Positions 50,991 to 59,302 of a stretch of 64,000 bases of DNA are shown piece by piece (positions within the stretch are counted from its first letter, which is position 1; the number at the start of each line of letters is the position of its first letter). The notes beneath the pieces were generated by a model. That model did no database searches. It was not told where the DNA came from and saw only the letters and a program-made list of their open reading frames with translations. The stretch is taken from the NCBI RefSeq assembly GCF_037126245.1, contig NZ_CP136925.1, positions 1,814,001 through 1,878,000 on the forward strand. The letters are read 5' to 3'. A program made the translations under genes and the position numbers. This DNA is from Mangrovimonas cancribranchiae. GTDB taxonomy: Bacteria > Bacteroidota > Bacteroidia > Flavobacteriales > Flavobacteriaceae.

Positions 50991-52700
50991 TTATGCTGCT
51001 TTTTTCTTCTTACGCCATTGGTTAAATCCAAACCAAATAGCTAGCAATACTAAAAATGGAATTAAGTAAGATACTGGCTTGCCGCTACCACCAACAGTTG
51101 TAAACCAACGTTCCCAACGTGGTTTGCCATCACCCCAGCTCATCCAAATAAACACAGGTTTACCAACAACATGATCAAATGGTACCAAACCCCATGAACG
51201 TGCATCTTGTGAATTATGGCGATTATCTCCCATAAGCCAATAATAGTCTTTAGAAAACGTATACGTATTGGCCACTTGGTCATTAATAAAAATTTGGTTG
51301 CCTTTTACTTGAAGATCATTGCCTTCGTAAGCCGTAATAACACGTTTGTATAGTGGTAAATTTTCTAGAGTTAAATCAATTGTTTTTCCTGCTTCAGGTA
51401 AGTATAATGGGCCGAAAAAGTCGTTATTCCAATCGTAATTTGGGTTGTGAGGAAACACACTAGCGTCTCTTGTCTCTGAGCTATTCTTTACAATAGAAAC
51501 CACTTCGGGGTCTTGTTTCATTTTCTTAGCTAGTTCTAACGTCGCATTGGCACTAATTTTATTGCTAACCGTAGTAAACTTTAACTTTTCGTATGCTGTT
51601 CGGCTCATTTGCCCTATTACATGCACATTTGTACTATCTCTATGAACAACATCTAAGTGCGTATTATTATTTCTTAAAAAATCTTGAACCCTGGTATCGT
51701 CCCAAACCTTGGTTCCCAAAGAAAACACATTGGTATATTCTGTAATACCGTATTTATTAAGAAAACGCATATCAACGTTACCCTTGGTTTCTATAGTATG
51801 GAAGAACTGCAGTTTTGCACGGTCTGGTAATACATTTTGTTTACCATTCACGTAAACAAAACCATCTTTAACTTCTATAGTATCGCCTGGTAATCCAACA
51901 CATCTTTTCACATAATTTGTACGTTTATCAATAGGTTTAAAATAGGTTCTATCGGCTGTTTTATACATGTTATATAACGTATCTACCGGCCAATTAAATA
52001 CAACTATATCGTTGTGTTTTATGTTTTGAAATCCTGGCAACCTTAGATATGGTAATTGAAAAAAGTTTTTCCAAGACGTACTTTTCTCTCCTTTTTTGTC
52101 ATCGTACAAGTACGATTTTTTCTTAATTCCAGGAATGGTATCATGAACCATTGGTGCAGCAACAGTAGTCATAGGAACTCTGGCACCATAATGAAATTTA
52201 CTTACAAAAAGAAAATCTCCTACAAGCAACGATTTCTCTAATGATGATGTTGGGATAGTAAACGGTTGTATTACATAAGTATGTACGATTGTTGCAGCAA
52301 CAATAGCAAATAAAATGGAGCTTACCCAATCTCCTAAAGACGTTCTTGGTTTAAGACTTCTATCGTTTATATACGTAACATCTGCTGTATAGTTTAAGTA
52401 GTAATTAAAAAACCCTAGCGTTACAATAGACAATAATGTATCGGTAGCTGAATTTTTACCAAAACTCCTAGCAGTTTCAACCCAAACAACAGGAAACATA
52501 ATAAGGTTAACTATAGGTAAGAATAATAAAATCGTCCAATACCATGGGCGATTAATTATTTTCATTAAAACAACAGCATTATATACTGGAACAAATGCTT
52601 GCCAAGCTTGTTTACCTGCTTTTACATACAATTTCCATGTTCCTAAGCCGTGAATTACTTGAATTACTAGAATGAAAATTAACCACTGCGTCCAAGTCAT
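50991..52700 (-). CDS. lepB: Signal peptidase I with N-terminal membrane domain
   Basis: This 569-residue protein is much longer than the E. coli enzyme. The first 110 residues form a multi-helix membrane domain (DUF5684-like; LVIQVIHGLGTWKLYVKAG, FVPVYNAVVLMKIINRPWY). The peptidase follows, with catalytic S153 in FTIPTSSLEKSL, catalytic K265 in NYVKRCVGLPGD, and box E GDNRHNSQDARSWG. An insert of about 150 residues sits between K265 and box E. A C-terminal helix anchors the end. It removes signal peptides from exported proteins. Large LepB proteins like this are common in flavobacteria. Confidence 0.93.
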   Translation of the reverse strand: MTWTQWLIFILVIQVIHGLGTWKLYVKAGKQAWQAFVPVYNAVVLMKIINRPWYWTILLFLPIVNLIMFPVVWVETARSFGKNSATDTLLSIVTLGFFNYYLNYTADVTYINDRSLKPRTSLGDWVSSILFAIVAATIVHTYVIQPFTIPTSSLEKSLLVGDFLFVSKFHYGARVPMTTVAAPMVHDTIPGIKKKSYLYDDKKGEKSTSWKNFFQLPYLRLPGFQNIKHNDIVVFNWPVDTLYNMYKTADRTYFKPIDKRTNYVKRCVGLPGDTIEVKDGFVYVNGKQNVLPDRAKLQFFHTIETKGNVDMRFLNKYGITEYTNVFSLGTKVWDDTRVQDFLRNNNTHLDVVHRDSTNVHVIGQMSRTAYEKLKFTTVSNKISANATLELAKKMKQDPEVVSIVKNSSETRDASVFPHNPNYDWNNDFFGPLYLPEAGKTIDLTLENLPLYKRVITAYEGNDLQVKGNQIFINDQVANTYTFSKDYYWLMGDNRHNSQDARSWGLVPFDHVVGKPVFIWMSWGDGKPRWERWFTTVGGSGKPVSYLIPFLVLLAIWFGFNQWRKKKKAA

Positions 52701-52762
52701 ATTTTAAAGAGTTTCTTTTTTAGTATTGTATTATTTAAGAAAGTTACAAGATGTTATTAGCA

Positions 52763-53464
52763 TTAACCAATATTTAACACATCCTTCATAGTAAAAACAC
52801 CTGTTTTTCCAAGTAACCATTCTGCTGCTACAACAGCACCAAGCGCAAAACCTTGTCTGCTATGTGCTGTGTGTGTTATATTTATCGTATCAACTTCGCT
52901 TTTGTAGTCTATACTGTGCGTACCGGGCACATTTTCAATACGCTTTGCTGTGATAGGTATTACTCCTTCGAGGCCTGACTCTAATTTCCATTCGGTATAG
53001 TCGGCATGTTCAGAAATAATATCTTCAGCTAATGTAATGGCTGTTCCACTAGGGGCATCTAATTTTTGTGTATGGTGAACCTCTTCCATAGAGACATCGT
53101 ATTCCCGTAACTGACTCATCATACGAGCTAGGTTTTTATTTAGCTCGAAAAAGATATTAACGCCTAAACTAAAGTTAGATGCATAAATAAAAGCGCCTTT
53201 GTTTTCTTCACAAAGCTCTACAGCCTTATCATAATTTTGCAACCAACCCGTTGTACCAGAAATTACCGGTACGTTGTGTTTAAAACAATTCACTATATTA
53301 TAAAAAGCAGCATTTGGCACGCTAAAATCTATAGCTACATCGGCTTGAGATATATCGTAACCATCTTCATCTGATGTTTTTATAACAATATCGTGTCCTC
53401 TACTTAAGGCTATTTTTTCAATGGTTTTTCCCATTTTACCATATCCTAGTAGTGCTATTTTCAT
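52763..53464 (-). CDS. dapB: 4-hydroxy-tetrahydrodipicolinate reductase
   Basis: This 233-residue enzyme of the lysine and diaminopimelate pathway has the NAD(P)-binding GYGKMGKTIEK and SGTTGW. The catalytic motif is EEVHHTQKLDAPSGTA, with the His pair and Lys, and the C-terminal part contains HSIDYKSEVD and HTAHSRQGFALGA. The length is slightly short against E. coli DapB, as usual in Bacteroidota. It starts 3 nt after the DUF5683 gene. Confidence 0.95.
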   Translation of the reverse strand: MKIALLGYGKMGKTIEKIALSRGHDIVIKTSDEDGYDISQADVAIDFSVPNAAFYNIVNCFKHNVPVISGTTGWLQNYDKAVELCEENKGAFIYASNFSLGVNIFFELNKNLARMMSQLREYDVSMEEVHHTQKLDAPSGTAITLAEDIISEHADYTEWKLESGLEGVIPITAKRIENVPGTHSIDYKSEVDTINITHTAHSRQGFALGAVVAAEWLLGKTGVFTMKDVLNIG

Positions 53465-53467
53465 AAA

Positions 53468-54076
53468 TTAAAATTTGAAATTAAGAGTTACGCCTAAATC
53501 GCCCGTATTATCAAACTCATTAAGCTTATAATGTGGTCGTAACGACAGGTTATCATCTACATTATACTGTAATAAGTGAGCGTCTACATTGGCATCGATA
53601 ATATTTAGTGCATAAATACCAATTGTAACCAAAAGGGAAATTTCTTTGTTTCTACGTAATGTTTTTTGGGCTTCTCGTAAGCCATCATCTGTAACAACGC
53701 CATAAAACTCATCGTCTTGAAAACCGGCTAATCGTCTTTTATAGGCATCGCGATAACGTTGGTATTCTTTTTGATTATCCAAATAAAAATACATCCCTAT
53801 TCCTAATCCCGCATACACAATGGGTATCTTCCAATACTTTTTATTGTATGCTTGCCCCAATCCTGGCAATACCGCCGAATAGAAAGCCGCCCTTGCTGGT
53901 GCAAGTGGATCTATAGGTTTTTTATCTATAGCTGCCTGCTCAACAACCAATTCTTCGGTTGGAGTAAGTTTACTTTTGTCTTCTTTTTTATTTTCTTCAT
54001 CCTTACCTTCTTGAGCTAAAGCTGAAAATGAAAAAACAAATAGTAAAAAAAACGCGAGTATATATTTACTTGGCAC
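53468..54076 (-). CDS. DUF5683 exported protein
   Basis: This 202-residue protein has a signal peptide (about 1-21). It also has a Lys/Glu-rich segment and the family signature PARAAFYSAVLPGLGQAYNKKYWKIPIVYAGLG with a hydrophobic helix. The C-terminus ends LGVTLNFKF, as in small outer-membrane or membrane-associated proteins. The function is unknown. The family is frequently found beside parB and dapB in flavobacteria, and here it overlaps parB by 11 nt. Confidence 0.87.
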   Translation of the reverse strand: MPSKYILAFFLLFVFSFSALAQEGKDEENKKEDKSKLTPTEELVVEQAAIDKKPIDPLAPARAAFYSAVLPGLGQAYNKKYWKIPIVYAGLGIGMYFYLDNQKEYQRYRDAYKRRLAGFQDDEFYGVVTDDGLREAQKTLRRNKEISLLVTIGIYALNIIDANVDAHLLQYNVDDNLSLRPHYKLNEFDNTGDLGVTLNFKF

Positions 54077-54977
54077 TTTTTACGAGTTTGATGATACGAT
54101 TAAAGTCTTCTTCTGAATGAAAAGGAATACTAATATTACCTTTTCCTTTATTATTAACCTTAACGTTTATTTTATGACCAAAGTATTCTGAAAACTCTTT
54201 GGCTCCTTTTTTTATGTATTTTGGAAGTTCTTGCGATTTAGATTTTGAAGAAGGTTTTGGAGCTTCTTCTCCTTGTTGAAACGCTCTAACAATAGCTTCT
54301 GTATCTCGTACCGATAATTTTTTAGAGATAATTTGCTCGTAAATATCTAATTGGTGGCTTTGGTTTTCTATATTAATTATGGCACGCCCATGTCCCATAG
54401 AAATAAAGCCGTCGCGCATACCTGTTTGAATAATAGGATCGAGCTTTAACAAGCGTAAATAGTTAGCAATCGTAGAACGTTTTTTTCCTACACGCTCGCT
54501 CATTTGCTCTTGTGTAAGGCTAATTTCATCTATTAAACGTTGGTACGATAAGGCAATTTCTATTGGATCTAAATCTTGACGCTGAATATTTTCTACCAAG
54601 GCCATTTCTAGAGACTCTTGGTCGTTTGCTATTCTTATGTAAGCAGGAATAGTTTCTAAGCCTATTAACTTAGAAGCTCGAAAACGTCTTTCTCCAGAAA
54701 CTAATTGGTACTTATTAAAATCTAACTTTCTAACAGTTATTGGTTGAATAACGCCTAATTCTTTAATAGATGACGCTAATTCGCGTAGCGTTTCCTCGTT
54801 AAAGTTTGTTCGCGGTTGAAACGGATTAATATCTATCGTCTCAATATCTAAATCTACTATATTTCCTATAACCTTATCGGCATTTTCGTCTTGTACAGAG
54901 TTAATGTCGTTACTAGGATCTTTTAATAATGCTGATAATCCTCTTCCTAAAGCCTGTTTCTTTGTTGCCTTCGCCAT
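54066..54977 (-). CDS. parB: Chromosome partitioning protein ParB
   Basis: This 303-residue protein has an N-terminal ParA-interaction peptide (KKQALGRGLSALLKD). The ParB/Spo0J CTP-binding domain has INPFQPRTNF and GERRFRASK, and the helix-turn-helix has LTQEQMSERVGKKRSTIANYLRLL. A dimerisation domain lies at the C-terminus. It binds parS sites near the origin. I found no parS-type palindrome (GTTTCACGTGAAAC-like) in the nearby gaps. It starts 3 nt after parA. Confidence 0.94.
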   Translation of the reverse strand: MAKATKKQALGRGLSALLKDPSNDINSVQDENADKVIGNIVDLDIETIDINPFQPRTNFNEETLRELASSIKELGVIQPITVRKLDFNKYQLVSGERRFRASKLIGLETIPAYIRIANDQESLEMALVENIQRQDLDPIEIALSYQRLIDEISLTQEQMSERVGKKRSTIANYLRLLKLDPIIQTGMRDGFISMGHGRAIINIENQSHQLDIYEQIISKKLSVRDTEAIVRAFQQGEEAPKPSSKSKSQELPKYIKKGAKEFSEYFGHKINVKVNNKGKGNISIPFHSEEDFNRIIKLVKSAK

Positions 54978-54980
54978 AAA

Positions 54981-55745
54981 TTAGGAGTTTTTATTAATGA
55001 TTTCCTTCGCCAAACTTAAATAATTGCTGGCGCCTTTACTAGCGGCATCGTAATTAATAATGCTTTCGCCATAACTTGGTGCCTCACTAAGTCTTACATT
55101 TCGTTGAATAATTGTTTGAAAAACCATATCGTTAAAATGCTTTTGCACTTCTTCTACCACTTGATTTGATAGTCTTAAACGTGAATCGTACATGGTTAAC
55201 AACATGCCTTCTATATCCAGTTTATTATTATGTATTTTTTGTACGCTTTTTATTGTGTTTAACAACTTGCCTAAACCTTCTAAGGCAAAATATTCGCATT
55301 GAATAGGAATAATAACCGAGTCGGATGCTGTTAAAGCATTTAACGTTAGTAACCCTAAAGACGGTGCACAATCAATTAAAATAAAATCATAATCATCCTT
55401 TATCTCTTGTATAGCTTGTTGAAGCATATACTCGCGCCTATCCTTATCTACTAATTCAATTTCTATAGCAACCAAATCAATATGCGCTGGAATAATATCC
55501 AGATTTGGTGTTTCGGTTTTTACAATAGCTTCTTTTACTGTATTGGTATGCTCTAGCAACTGATAAGTTCCTAATTCGACTTCTTCAACATCAATACCTA
55601 ATCCTGACGTAGCATTCGCTTGTGGATCGGCATCAATAAGAAGCACTTTTTTTTCTAACACACCTAGCGAAGCAGCAAGGTTTACAGAAGTGGTTGTTTT
55701 TCCAACACCACCTTTTTGATTGGCAATGGCTATAATTTTACCCAT
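54981..55745 (-). CDS. parA: Chromosome partitioning ATPase ParA (Soj)
   Basis: This 254-residue protein has the deviant Walker A motif KGGVGKTTTSVNLAA, the Walker A' LLIDADPQANATSGLG and the Walker B FILIDCAPSLGLLTLNA. It is a small chromosomal ParA without an N-terminal DNA-binding domain. It forms a dynamic gradient that moves ParB-origin complexes. It heads the operon parA-parB-DUF5683-dapB and lies opposite the deaminase across a 212-bp gap. That gap holds only the deaminase promoter and AT-rich DNA. Confidence 0.96.
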   Translation of the reverse strand: MGKIIAIANQKGGVGKTTTSVNLAASLGVLEKKVLLIDADPQANATSGLGIDVEEVELGTYQLLEHTNTVKEAIVKTETPNLDIIPAHIDLVAIEIELVDKDRREYMLQQAIQEIKDDYDFILIDCAPSLGLLTLNALTASDSVIIPIQCEYFALEGLGKLLNTIKSVQKIHNNKLDIEGMLLTMYDSRLRLSNQVVEEVQKHFNDMVFQTIIQRNVRLSEAPSYGESIINYDAASKGASNYLSLAKEIINKNS

Positions 55746-55920
55746 TAATTGATTTGGTTTTTTCTCCCGTAAAAATACAATTATTTACGACTTTATAAAA
55801 CGGAAGTTGTTAACAGTTATCATGCCATTCACCATAAAAAATAACAATCCCTTTTTTATATCAATATTCCATAGCTTTATAGCTAACAAATTACACCACT
55901 AAGCTCTTAAAATTTGTCCT

Positions 55921-55928
55921 TATATTTG
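55921..55928 (+). promoter_or_regulatory. Promoter -7 element of the deaminase gene
   Basis: TATATTTG is an exact TAnnTTTG match. It lies 29 nt before the TTG start at 55958, so transcription starting near 55933 would include that TTG. Confidence 0.55.
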
Positions 55929-55957
55929 CAAATGTTAGATTAAAAAATCACATACAA

Positions 55958-56434
55958 TTGACAGAAAACGATAAACATTTTATGACACGTGCCATTAGCT
56001 TGGCAGAAGAAGGCATGAACAAAAATGCTGGCGGACCTTTTGGGTGTGTTATAGTAAAAAACGGAAAAATTGTTGCCGAAGGGCATAACTGTGTTACCTC
56101 AACCAACGATCCTACCGCACATGCCGAAGTTGTTGCCATTAGAAAAGCTTGCGAAGCTTTAGGAACATTTCAATTAGACGATTGCACTATTTACACCTCA
56201 TGCGAACCCTGCCCTATGTGTTTAGGGGCTATTTATTGGGCTAGACCTCAAAAAGTATTTTATGCTTGCGATAAAAAAGATGCTGCCAATATAGATTTTG
56301 ACGACCATTTTATTTACGAAGAAATTGATAAACCTATTTCTGTACGAAGTATCTCTTTTCAACAAATTTTACAAAAAGAAGGTGTTTCTGTTTTTAATAA
56401 GTGGACCAATAAAGTTGATAAAACCGAATATTAG
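55958..56434 (+). CDS. Nucleoside/guanine deaminase family protein
   Basis: This 158-residue zinc-dependent deaminase of the CDA superfamily has the zinc site HAEVVAIRKA (His-Ala-Glu) and PCPMCLGAIYWA (Pro-Cys-x2-Cys). The sequence AGGPFGCVIVKNGKIVAEG is typical of guanine deaminases, whereas TadA-type proteins differ at the C-terminus. The start is TTG at 55958; ATG at 55982 would remove eight residues of the first helix that relatives keep. It is a single gene. Its stop overlaps the convergent anti-sigma gene by 4 bp. Confidence 0.88.
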   Translation: MTENDKHFMTRAISLAEEGMNKNAGGPFGCVIVKNGKIVAEGHNCVTSTNDPTAHAEVVAIRKACEALGTFQLDDCTIYTSCEPCPMCLGAIYWARPQKVFYACDKKDAANIDFDDHFIYEEIDKPISVRSISFQQILQKEGVSVFNKWTNKVDKTEY

Positions 56435-56838
56435 AACTGTAAGCGTTTATTAAAATAACGCTTAAGCCACGTTAATTGCACTAATAGCATAATACCAAAA
56501 AATAGTATCGCATAAACTAAACTTGTTGGTAATTGGGTACTAGGAAAGATATTACCTAGTCTAGAAACTATACTAAAGTCTAAAAAAGTTAACCAAGAGG
56601 CTTGGGTAAAAGTTACATTAACTAAAATTGCAGCTAAAAACCCTACAAAAACGACTGCTATTGCTATCCATACAGATCTTGAAATTAACGGTTTGTAAGT
56701 AGTTACCTTAGTATTATTTATAGCATGTATTTTAGACATCACTTGTGTTGAAAATTCTAATGAAGGTGATTCTAAACTTGAATTTTCAAAAATATTGTCT
56801 ATAAATTGCGTTACCTGTTTATCTGTCTGGTCTTTCAT
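56431..56838 (-). CDS. Putative anti-sigma factor, single-span membrane protein
   Basis: This 135-residue protein has a cytoplasmic N-terminal region (QFIDNIFENSSLESPSLEFSTQVMSKI) and two hydrophobic segments (VWIAIAVVFVGFLAAILV and LVYAILFFGIMLLVQL). It overlaps the upstream ECF sigma gene by 20 nt. Size, topology and coupling are those of membrane-bound anti-sigma factors, although no zinc-binding HxxxCxxC motif is present. It would hold the sigma factor at the membrane until a signal arrives. Confidence 0.72.
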   Translation of the reverse strand: MKDQTDKQVTQFIDNIFENSSLESPSLEFSTQVMSKIHAINNTKVTTYKPLISRSVWIAIAVVFVGFLAAILVNVTFTQASWLTFLDFSIVSRLGNIFPSTQLPTSLVYAILFFGIMLLVQLTWLKRYFNKRLQF

Positions 56839-57409
56839 AACTTGCTATTAATTCAGGTTCTAAATATTGTTTTAAAATAGTGGCTAGTTTTTTCCGGCTT
56901 CTAAACAATTTAACCTTAACATTGTTCTGGGTTATACTCATTATTTTTGATATTTCACTTAAAGACTTTTCTTCAAAATAATATAATGTTAGCAAAAACC
57001 CTTCATCGTTTGGAAGCTTACTTATGCAACTTGTAATCGCCTCCTTACGTTCTACAGCAACCAAAGCATTAAAAGCATTATCTATACTTTTTACTTCACG
57101 TTCTGTAAAACTATCTATTGGCACTTCATTAAAATGCTTCCTATTTTTTTTAATTCTGTCTAAACAATTGTTATACGTAATTTTATATATCCATGTAGAC
57201 AATTTAGAATCGCCTTTAAACTTTTCTAGTGATTTATACACTTTAATAAACGTATCTTGTGCAACCTCTTCCGCTTCTTCGCGATGTTTTAACATTTGTA
57301 ATGCTAAACTAAACACTAAATCTTTATATGTATCAACCAACGTTACAAAAGCAGCTGTATTGCCTTGTAATACTTGATGGATGATTTTTTGGTTGTTAGT
57401 GTCTTTCAT
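56819..57409 (-). CDS. ECF-type RNA polymerase sigma factor
   Basis: This 196-residue sigma factor has region 2 (about 20-90; YKDLVFSLALQMLKHREEAEEVAQDTFIKVY with the core-binding and -10 helix, LSTWIYKITYNNCLDRIKK). A linker follows, then region 4 (about 125-185; LPNDEGFLLTLYYFEEKSLSEISKIM, NNVKVKLFRSRKKLATIL). Its own promoter region contains a TGTAACC-N16-CGTC motif, and a copy of the same motif faces the opposite way towards the gene at 57550. That is the pattern of autoregulation. The anti-sigma gene follows with overlap. Confidence 0.92.
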   Translation of the reverse strand: MKDTNNQKIIHQVLQGNTAAFVTLVDTYKDLVFSLALQMLKHREEAEEVAQDTFIKVYKSLEKFKGDSKLSTWIYKITYNNCLDRIKKNRKHFNEVPIDSFTEREVKSIDNAFNALVAVERKEAITSCISKLPNDEGFLLTLYYFEEKSLSEISKIMSITQNNVKVKLFRSRKKLATILKQYLEPELIASYERPDR

Positions 57410-57419
57410 TTTAGCATAA

Positions 57420-57446
57420 GACGATAGGTTTTCCTGTTTGGTTACA
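57420..57446 (-). promoter_or_regulatory. Predicted ECF sigma promoter of the sigma/anti-sigma operon
   Basis: On the minus strand TGTAACC (57446-57440) and CGTC (57423-57420) are separated by 16 nt. AAC-type -35 and CGTC-type -10 elements are the usual ECF promoter parts. The sigma ATG is only 10 nt after CGTC, so the transcript would be nearly leaderless. The -35 word overlaps a 12-bp palindrome TTACATATGTAA (57442-57453). Confidence 0.6.
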
Positions 57447-57476
57447 TATGTAAAGAAAAAAAAATTTTAAAAAAGT

Positions 57477-57503
57477 TGTAACCATAATTAAAAAACTGTC
57501 GTC
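57477..57503 (+). promoter_or_regulatory. Predicted ECF sigma promoter of the DUF6249 gene
   Basis: TGTAACC (57477-57483) and CGTC (57500-57503) are separated by 16 nt, identical in words and spacing to the motif on the opposite strand for the sigma operon. The start codon of the downstream gene lies 46 nt further on. Confidence 0.6.
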
Positions 57504-57549
57504 ATAAACTATGAACTCATTAAAAATAATCAATTAAAAACAAACAGTC

Positions 57550-57897
57550 ATGGGATCAGAAGTTATTATTTTACCTGTTATTTTCGGCGCCGTTTTCGGC
57601 ATATTTTACTTATACTTTTCAACAAGAAACAAAGAACGTCTTGCTTTAATTGAAAAAGGTGCCGACGCTAGTATTTTTGTTAAAGGGAAACAGAAAACAG
57701 CTCCTATTTGGAAAGTTTTAATATTAAACTTAGCCTTATTATTAACTGGTATTGGCTTAGGCTCTTTTATTGCCTTGTTACTAGAAAGTTATACAACTAT
57801 TAACGACAATGCCATTTATCCGTCATGTATTTTTACTATGGCTGGTTTAGGACTTTTTGCTGGTTTTAACATGACAAAAAACTTAGACAAAGAATAA
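57550..57897 (+). CDS. DUF6249-like small membrane protein
   Basis: This 115-residue protein has an N-terminal membrane helix (VIILPVIFGAVFGIFYLYF) and a short loop with RNKERLALIEKGADASIF. Two more helices follow (VLILNLALLLTGIGLGSFIALL, SCIFTMAGLGLFAGF). The NKERLALIEKG motif is the mark of the DUF6249 family. It is divergent from the sigma operon and has a matching promoter, so it is likely under that sigma factor and may take part in signalling or envelope response. It ends at a terminator. Confidence 0.8.
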   Translation: MGSEVIILPVIFGAVFGIFYLYFSTRNKERLALIEKGADASIFVKGKQKTAPIWKVLILNLALLLTGIGLGSFIALLLESYTTINDNAIYPSCIFTMAGLGLFAGFNMTKNLDKE

Positions 57898-57921
57898 CGC
57901 TCTTACAGTAAAAAATTCATC

Positions 57922-57954
57922 AAAACGGTTTCCATACTTTGGAAGCCGTTTTTT
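57922..57954 (+). terminator. Terminator after the DUF6249 gene
   Basis: AAAACGGTTTCC (57922-57933) pairs with GGAAGCCGTTTT (57941-57952), with one G-T wobble, around a 7-nt loop and is followed by more T. Confidence 0.85.
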
Positions 57955-57972
57955 ATTTGGTATCTTCACTTT

Positions 57973-58953
57973 ATGAGAAATTTTCATCTACTAGTGTTAA
58001 GCTGTTTAGGCTGGCTTCCCATTTTTTCGCAAACTTATATTATTGATGACAATACAAAAGAAAGCGTCCCTTATGCCACCGTGTCTTTTGGAAACGGACA
58101 AGGTATTTTTGCAGATGAAGATGGGATGTTTCTTTTTACCAAAAAACTATATTCTGATGTAGATTCGCTATTTATATCGTCGCTTGGTTATAAAAATATA
58201 GAACTACACTCTAGTAAACTTCCAGATACTATTTATATGCCTCAAAAAGTGGACAAACTGGATGAAGTTTTTATTTATGCTGTTAAAAATCGTGATTATG
58301 ATGTTGAAACCTTAAAACCCTATCTTGACGACGATTATTACAAATGTTGGCTACCTACAATAGAATCGGAAATAGCTGTGTTTTTCCCCAACAAAGACAA
58401 ATTAGATAAACAACTAAGTCAAGTGCATTTTCCTATAGCTTTAGAATCGCAAGATTGGAGCAAACGAAAACGAAAAAACGCTGATAAAAAACCATTCTCA
58501 ACCCTATTTAAAGTTAATTTTTATAGTAATAATGATGGCTTTCCAGGAGATCCATTACTCTTTGAAAATGTGGTGTTTCGTGTTACCGAAAAAGATGGCG
58601 ACCAATACAATCTAGACGTTTCAAGTCATAATATTTTCATTCCTAAAACAGGAATTTTCATTTCTTTACAAGTTCTTGGATACACAGATAAGAACGGCAA
58701 ATTACTTCCTAATAAGAAATATAAAGAAATAAAAGGTAGACAAGGTTTGGTAAAAATACCCACCAATTTTAGACCGCTCTTACCTTTTACAGATGAAATT
58801 TCGTATAACAAAACTTATACAAAAAGAGTGTTTCTTCATAATAACAAATGGATTCAGTTTAATAAAGCTACTGCTCCAAATTCAAGTTTAATAAGGCAAA
58901 ATGCGAATAACTATGGTATGGGAATTAGCTTTAAACAATTTAAGGATGAGTAA
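57973..58953 (+). CDS. Exported protein with carboxypeptidase-regulatory-like domain
   Basis: This 326-residue protein has a signal peptide (about 1-20) and an N-terminal CarboxypepD_reg-like beta-sandwich (about 21-100: KESVPYATVSFGNGQGIFADEDGMF, ending in VDKLDEVFIYA). The remaining 225 residues form a beta-rich domain of the kind found in many flavobacterial cell-envelope proteins. The N-terminal module resembles that of TonB receptors, but no barrel follows. The function is unknown. It is translationally coupled to the DoxX-like gene by an 8-nt overlap. Confidence 0.8.
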   Translation: MRNFHLLVLSCLGWLPIFSQTYIIDDNTKESVPYATVSFGNGQGIFADEDGMFLFTKKLYSDVDSLFISSLGYKNIELHSSKLPDTIYMPQKVDKLDEVFIYAVKNRDYDVETLKPYLDDDYYKCWLPTIESEIAVFFPNKDKLDKQLSQVHFPIALESQDWSKRKRKNADKKPFSTLFKVNFYSNNDGFPGDPLLFENVVFRVTEKDGDQYNLDVSSHNIFIPKTGIFISLQVLGYTDKNGKLLPNKKYKEIKGRQGLVKIPTNFRPLLPFTDEISYNKTYTKRVFLHNNKWIQFNKATAPNSSLIRQNANNYGMGISFKQFKDE

Positions 58954-59302
58954 CCTTTGGCACTTGTACGTTATGGCTATAATTTACATTTTAGCTGGCA
59001 TTATGCACTTTGTAAAACCTAAAGTATACATGCGAATTATGCCCAGGTATTTACCTAACCATAGGTTTCTAGTGTATTTAAGTGGTTTTTTCGAAATTCT
59101 TTTTGGGGTTTTACTATACTTTAATAGTACAAGAAACTTAGCTATTTATGGCATTATTTTAATGCTCACCATTTTTTTACTTGTTCATTTTTATATGCTT
59201 TCAAGTGAAAAAGCTGGTGCAGGTTTCCCGAAATGGCTTTTAATTTTAAGACTTCCGCTACAATTTGCTTTAATGTATTGGGCTTATTTATATCTTACTT
59301 AA
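58946..59302 (+). CDS. DoxX-like membrane protein
   Basis: This protein of about 118 residues has four membrane helices and the DoxX-like pattern IIYILAGIMHFVKPKVYMRIMPRYLP and LSGFFEILFGVLLYF. I chose the ATG at 58946, inside the stop overlap ATGAGTAA with the previous gene; a start at 58901 would give a 53-nt overlap. DoxX-like proteins are linked to redox and thiol stress in other bacteria, but this branch is not characterised. The 3' end overlaps the convergent uracil-glycosylase-like gene by 8 bp. Confidence 0.85.
   Translation: MSNLWHLYVMAIIYILAGIMHFVKPKVYMRIMPRYLPNHRFLVYLSGFFEILFGVLLYFNSTRNLAIYGIILMLTIFLLVHFYMLSSEKAGAGFPKWLLILRLPLQFALMYWAYLYLT

Noticed and set aside
55746-55957. parS or origin signals beside parA
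   Set aside because: No GTTTCACGTGAAAC-like palindrome, DnaA-box cluster or long AT-rich repeat array is seen. The par genes alone do not place the origin in this window.
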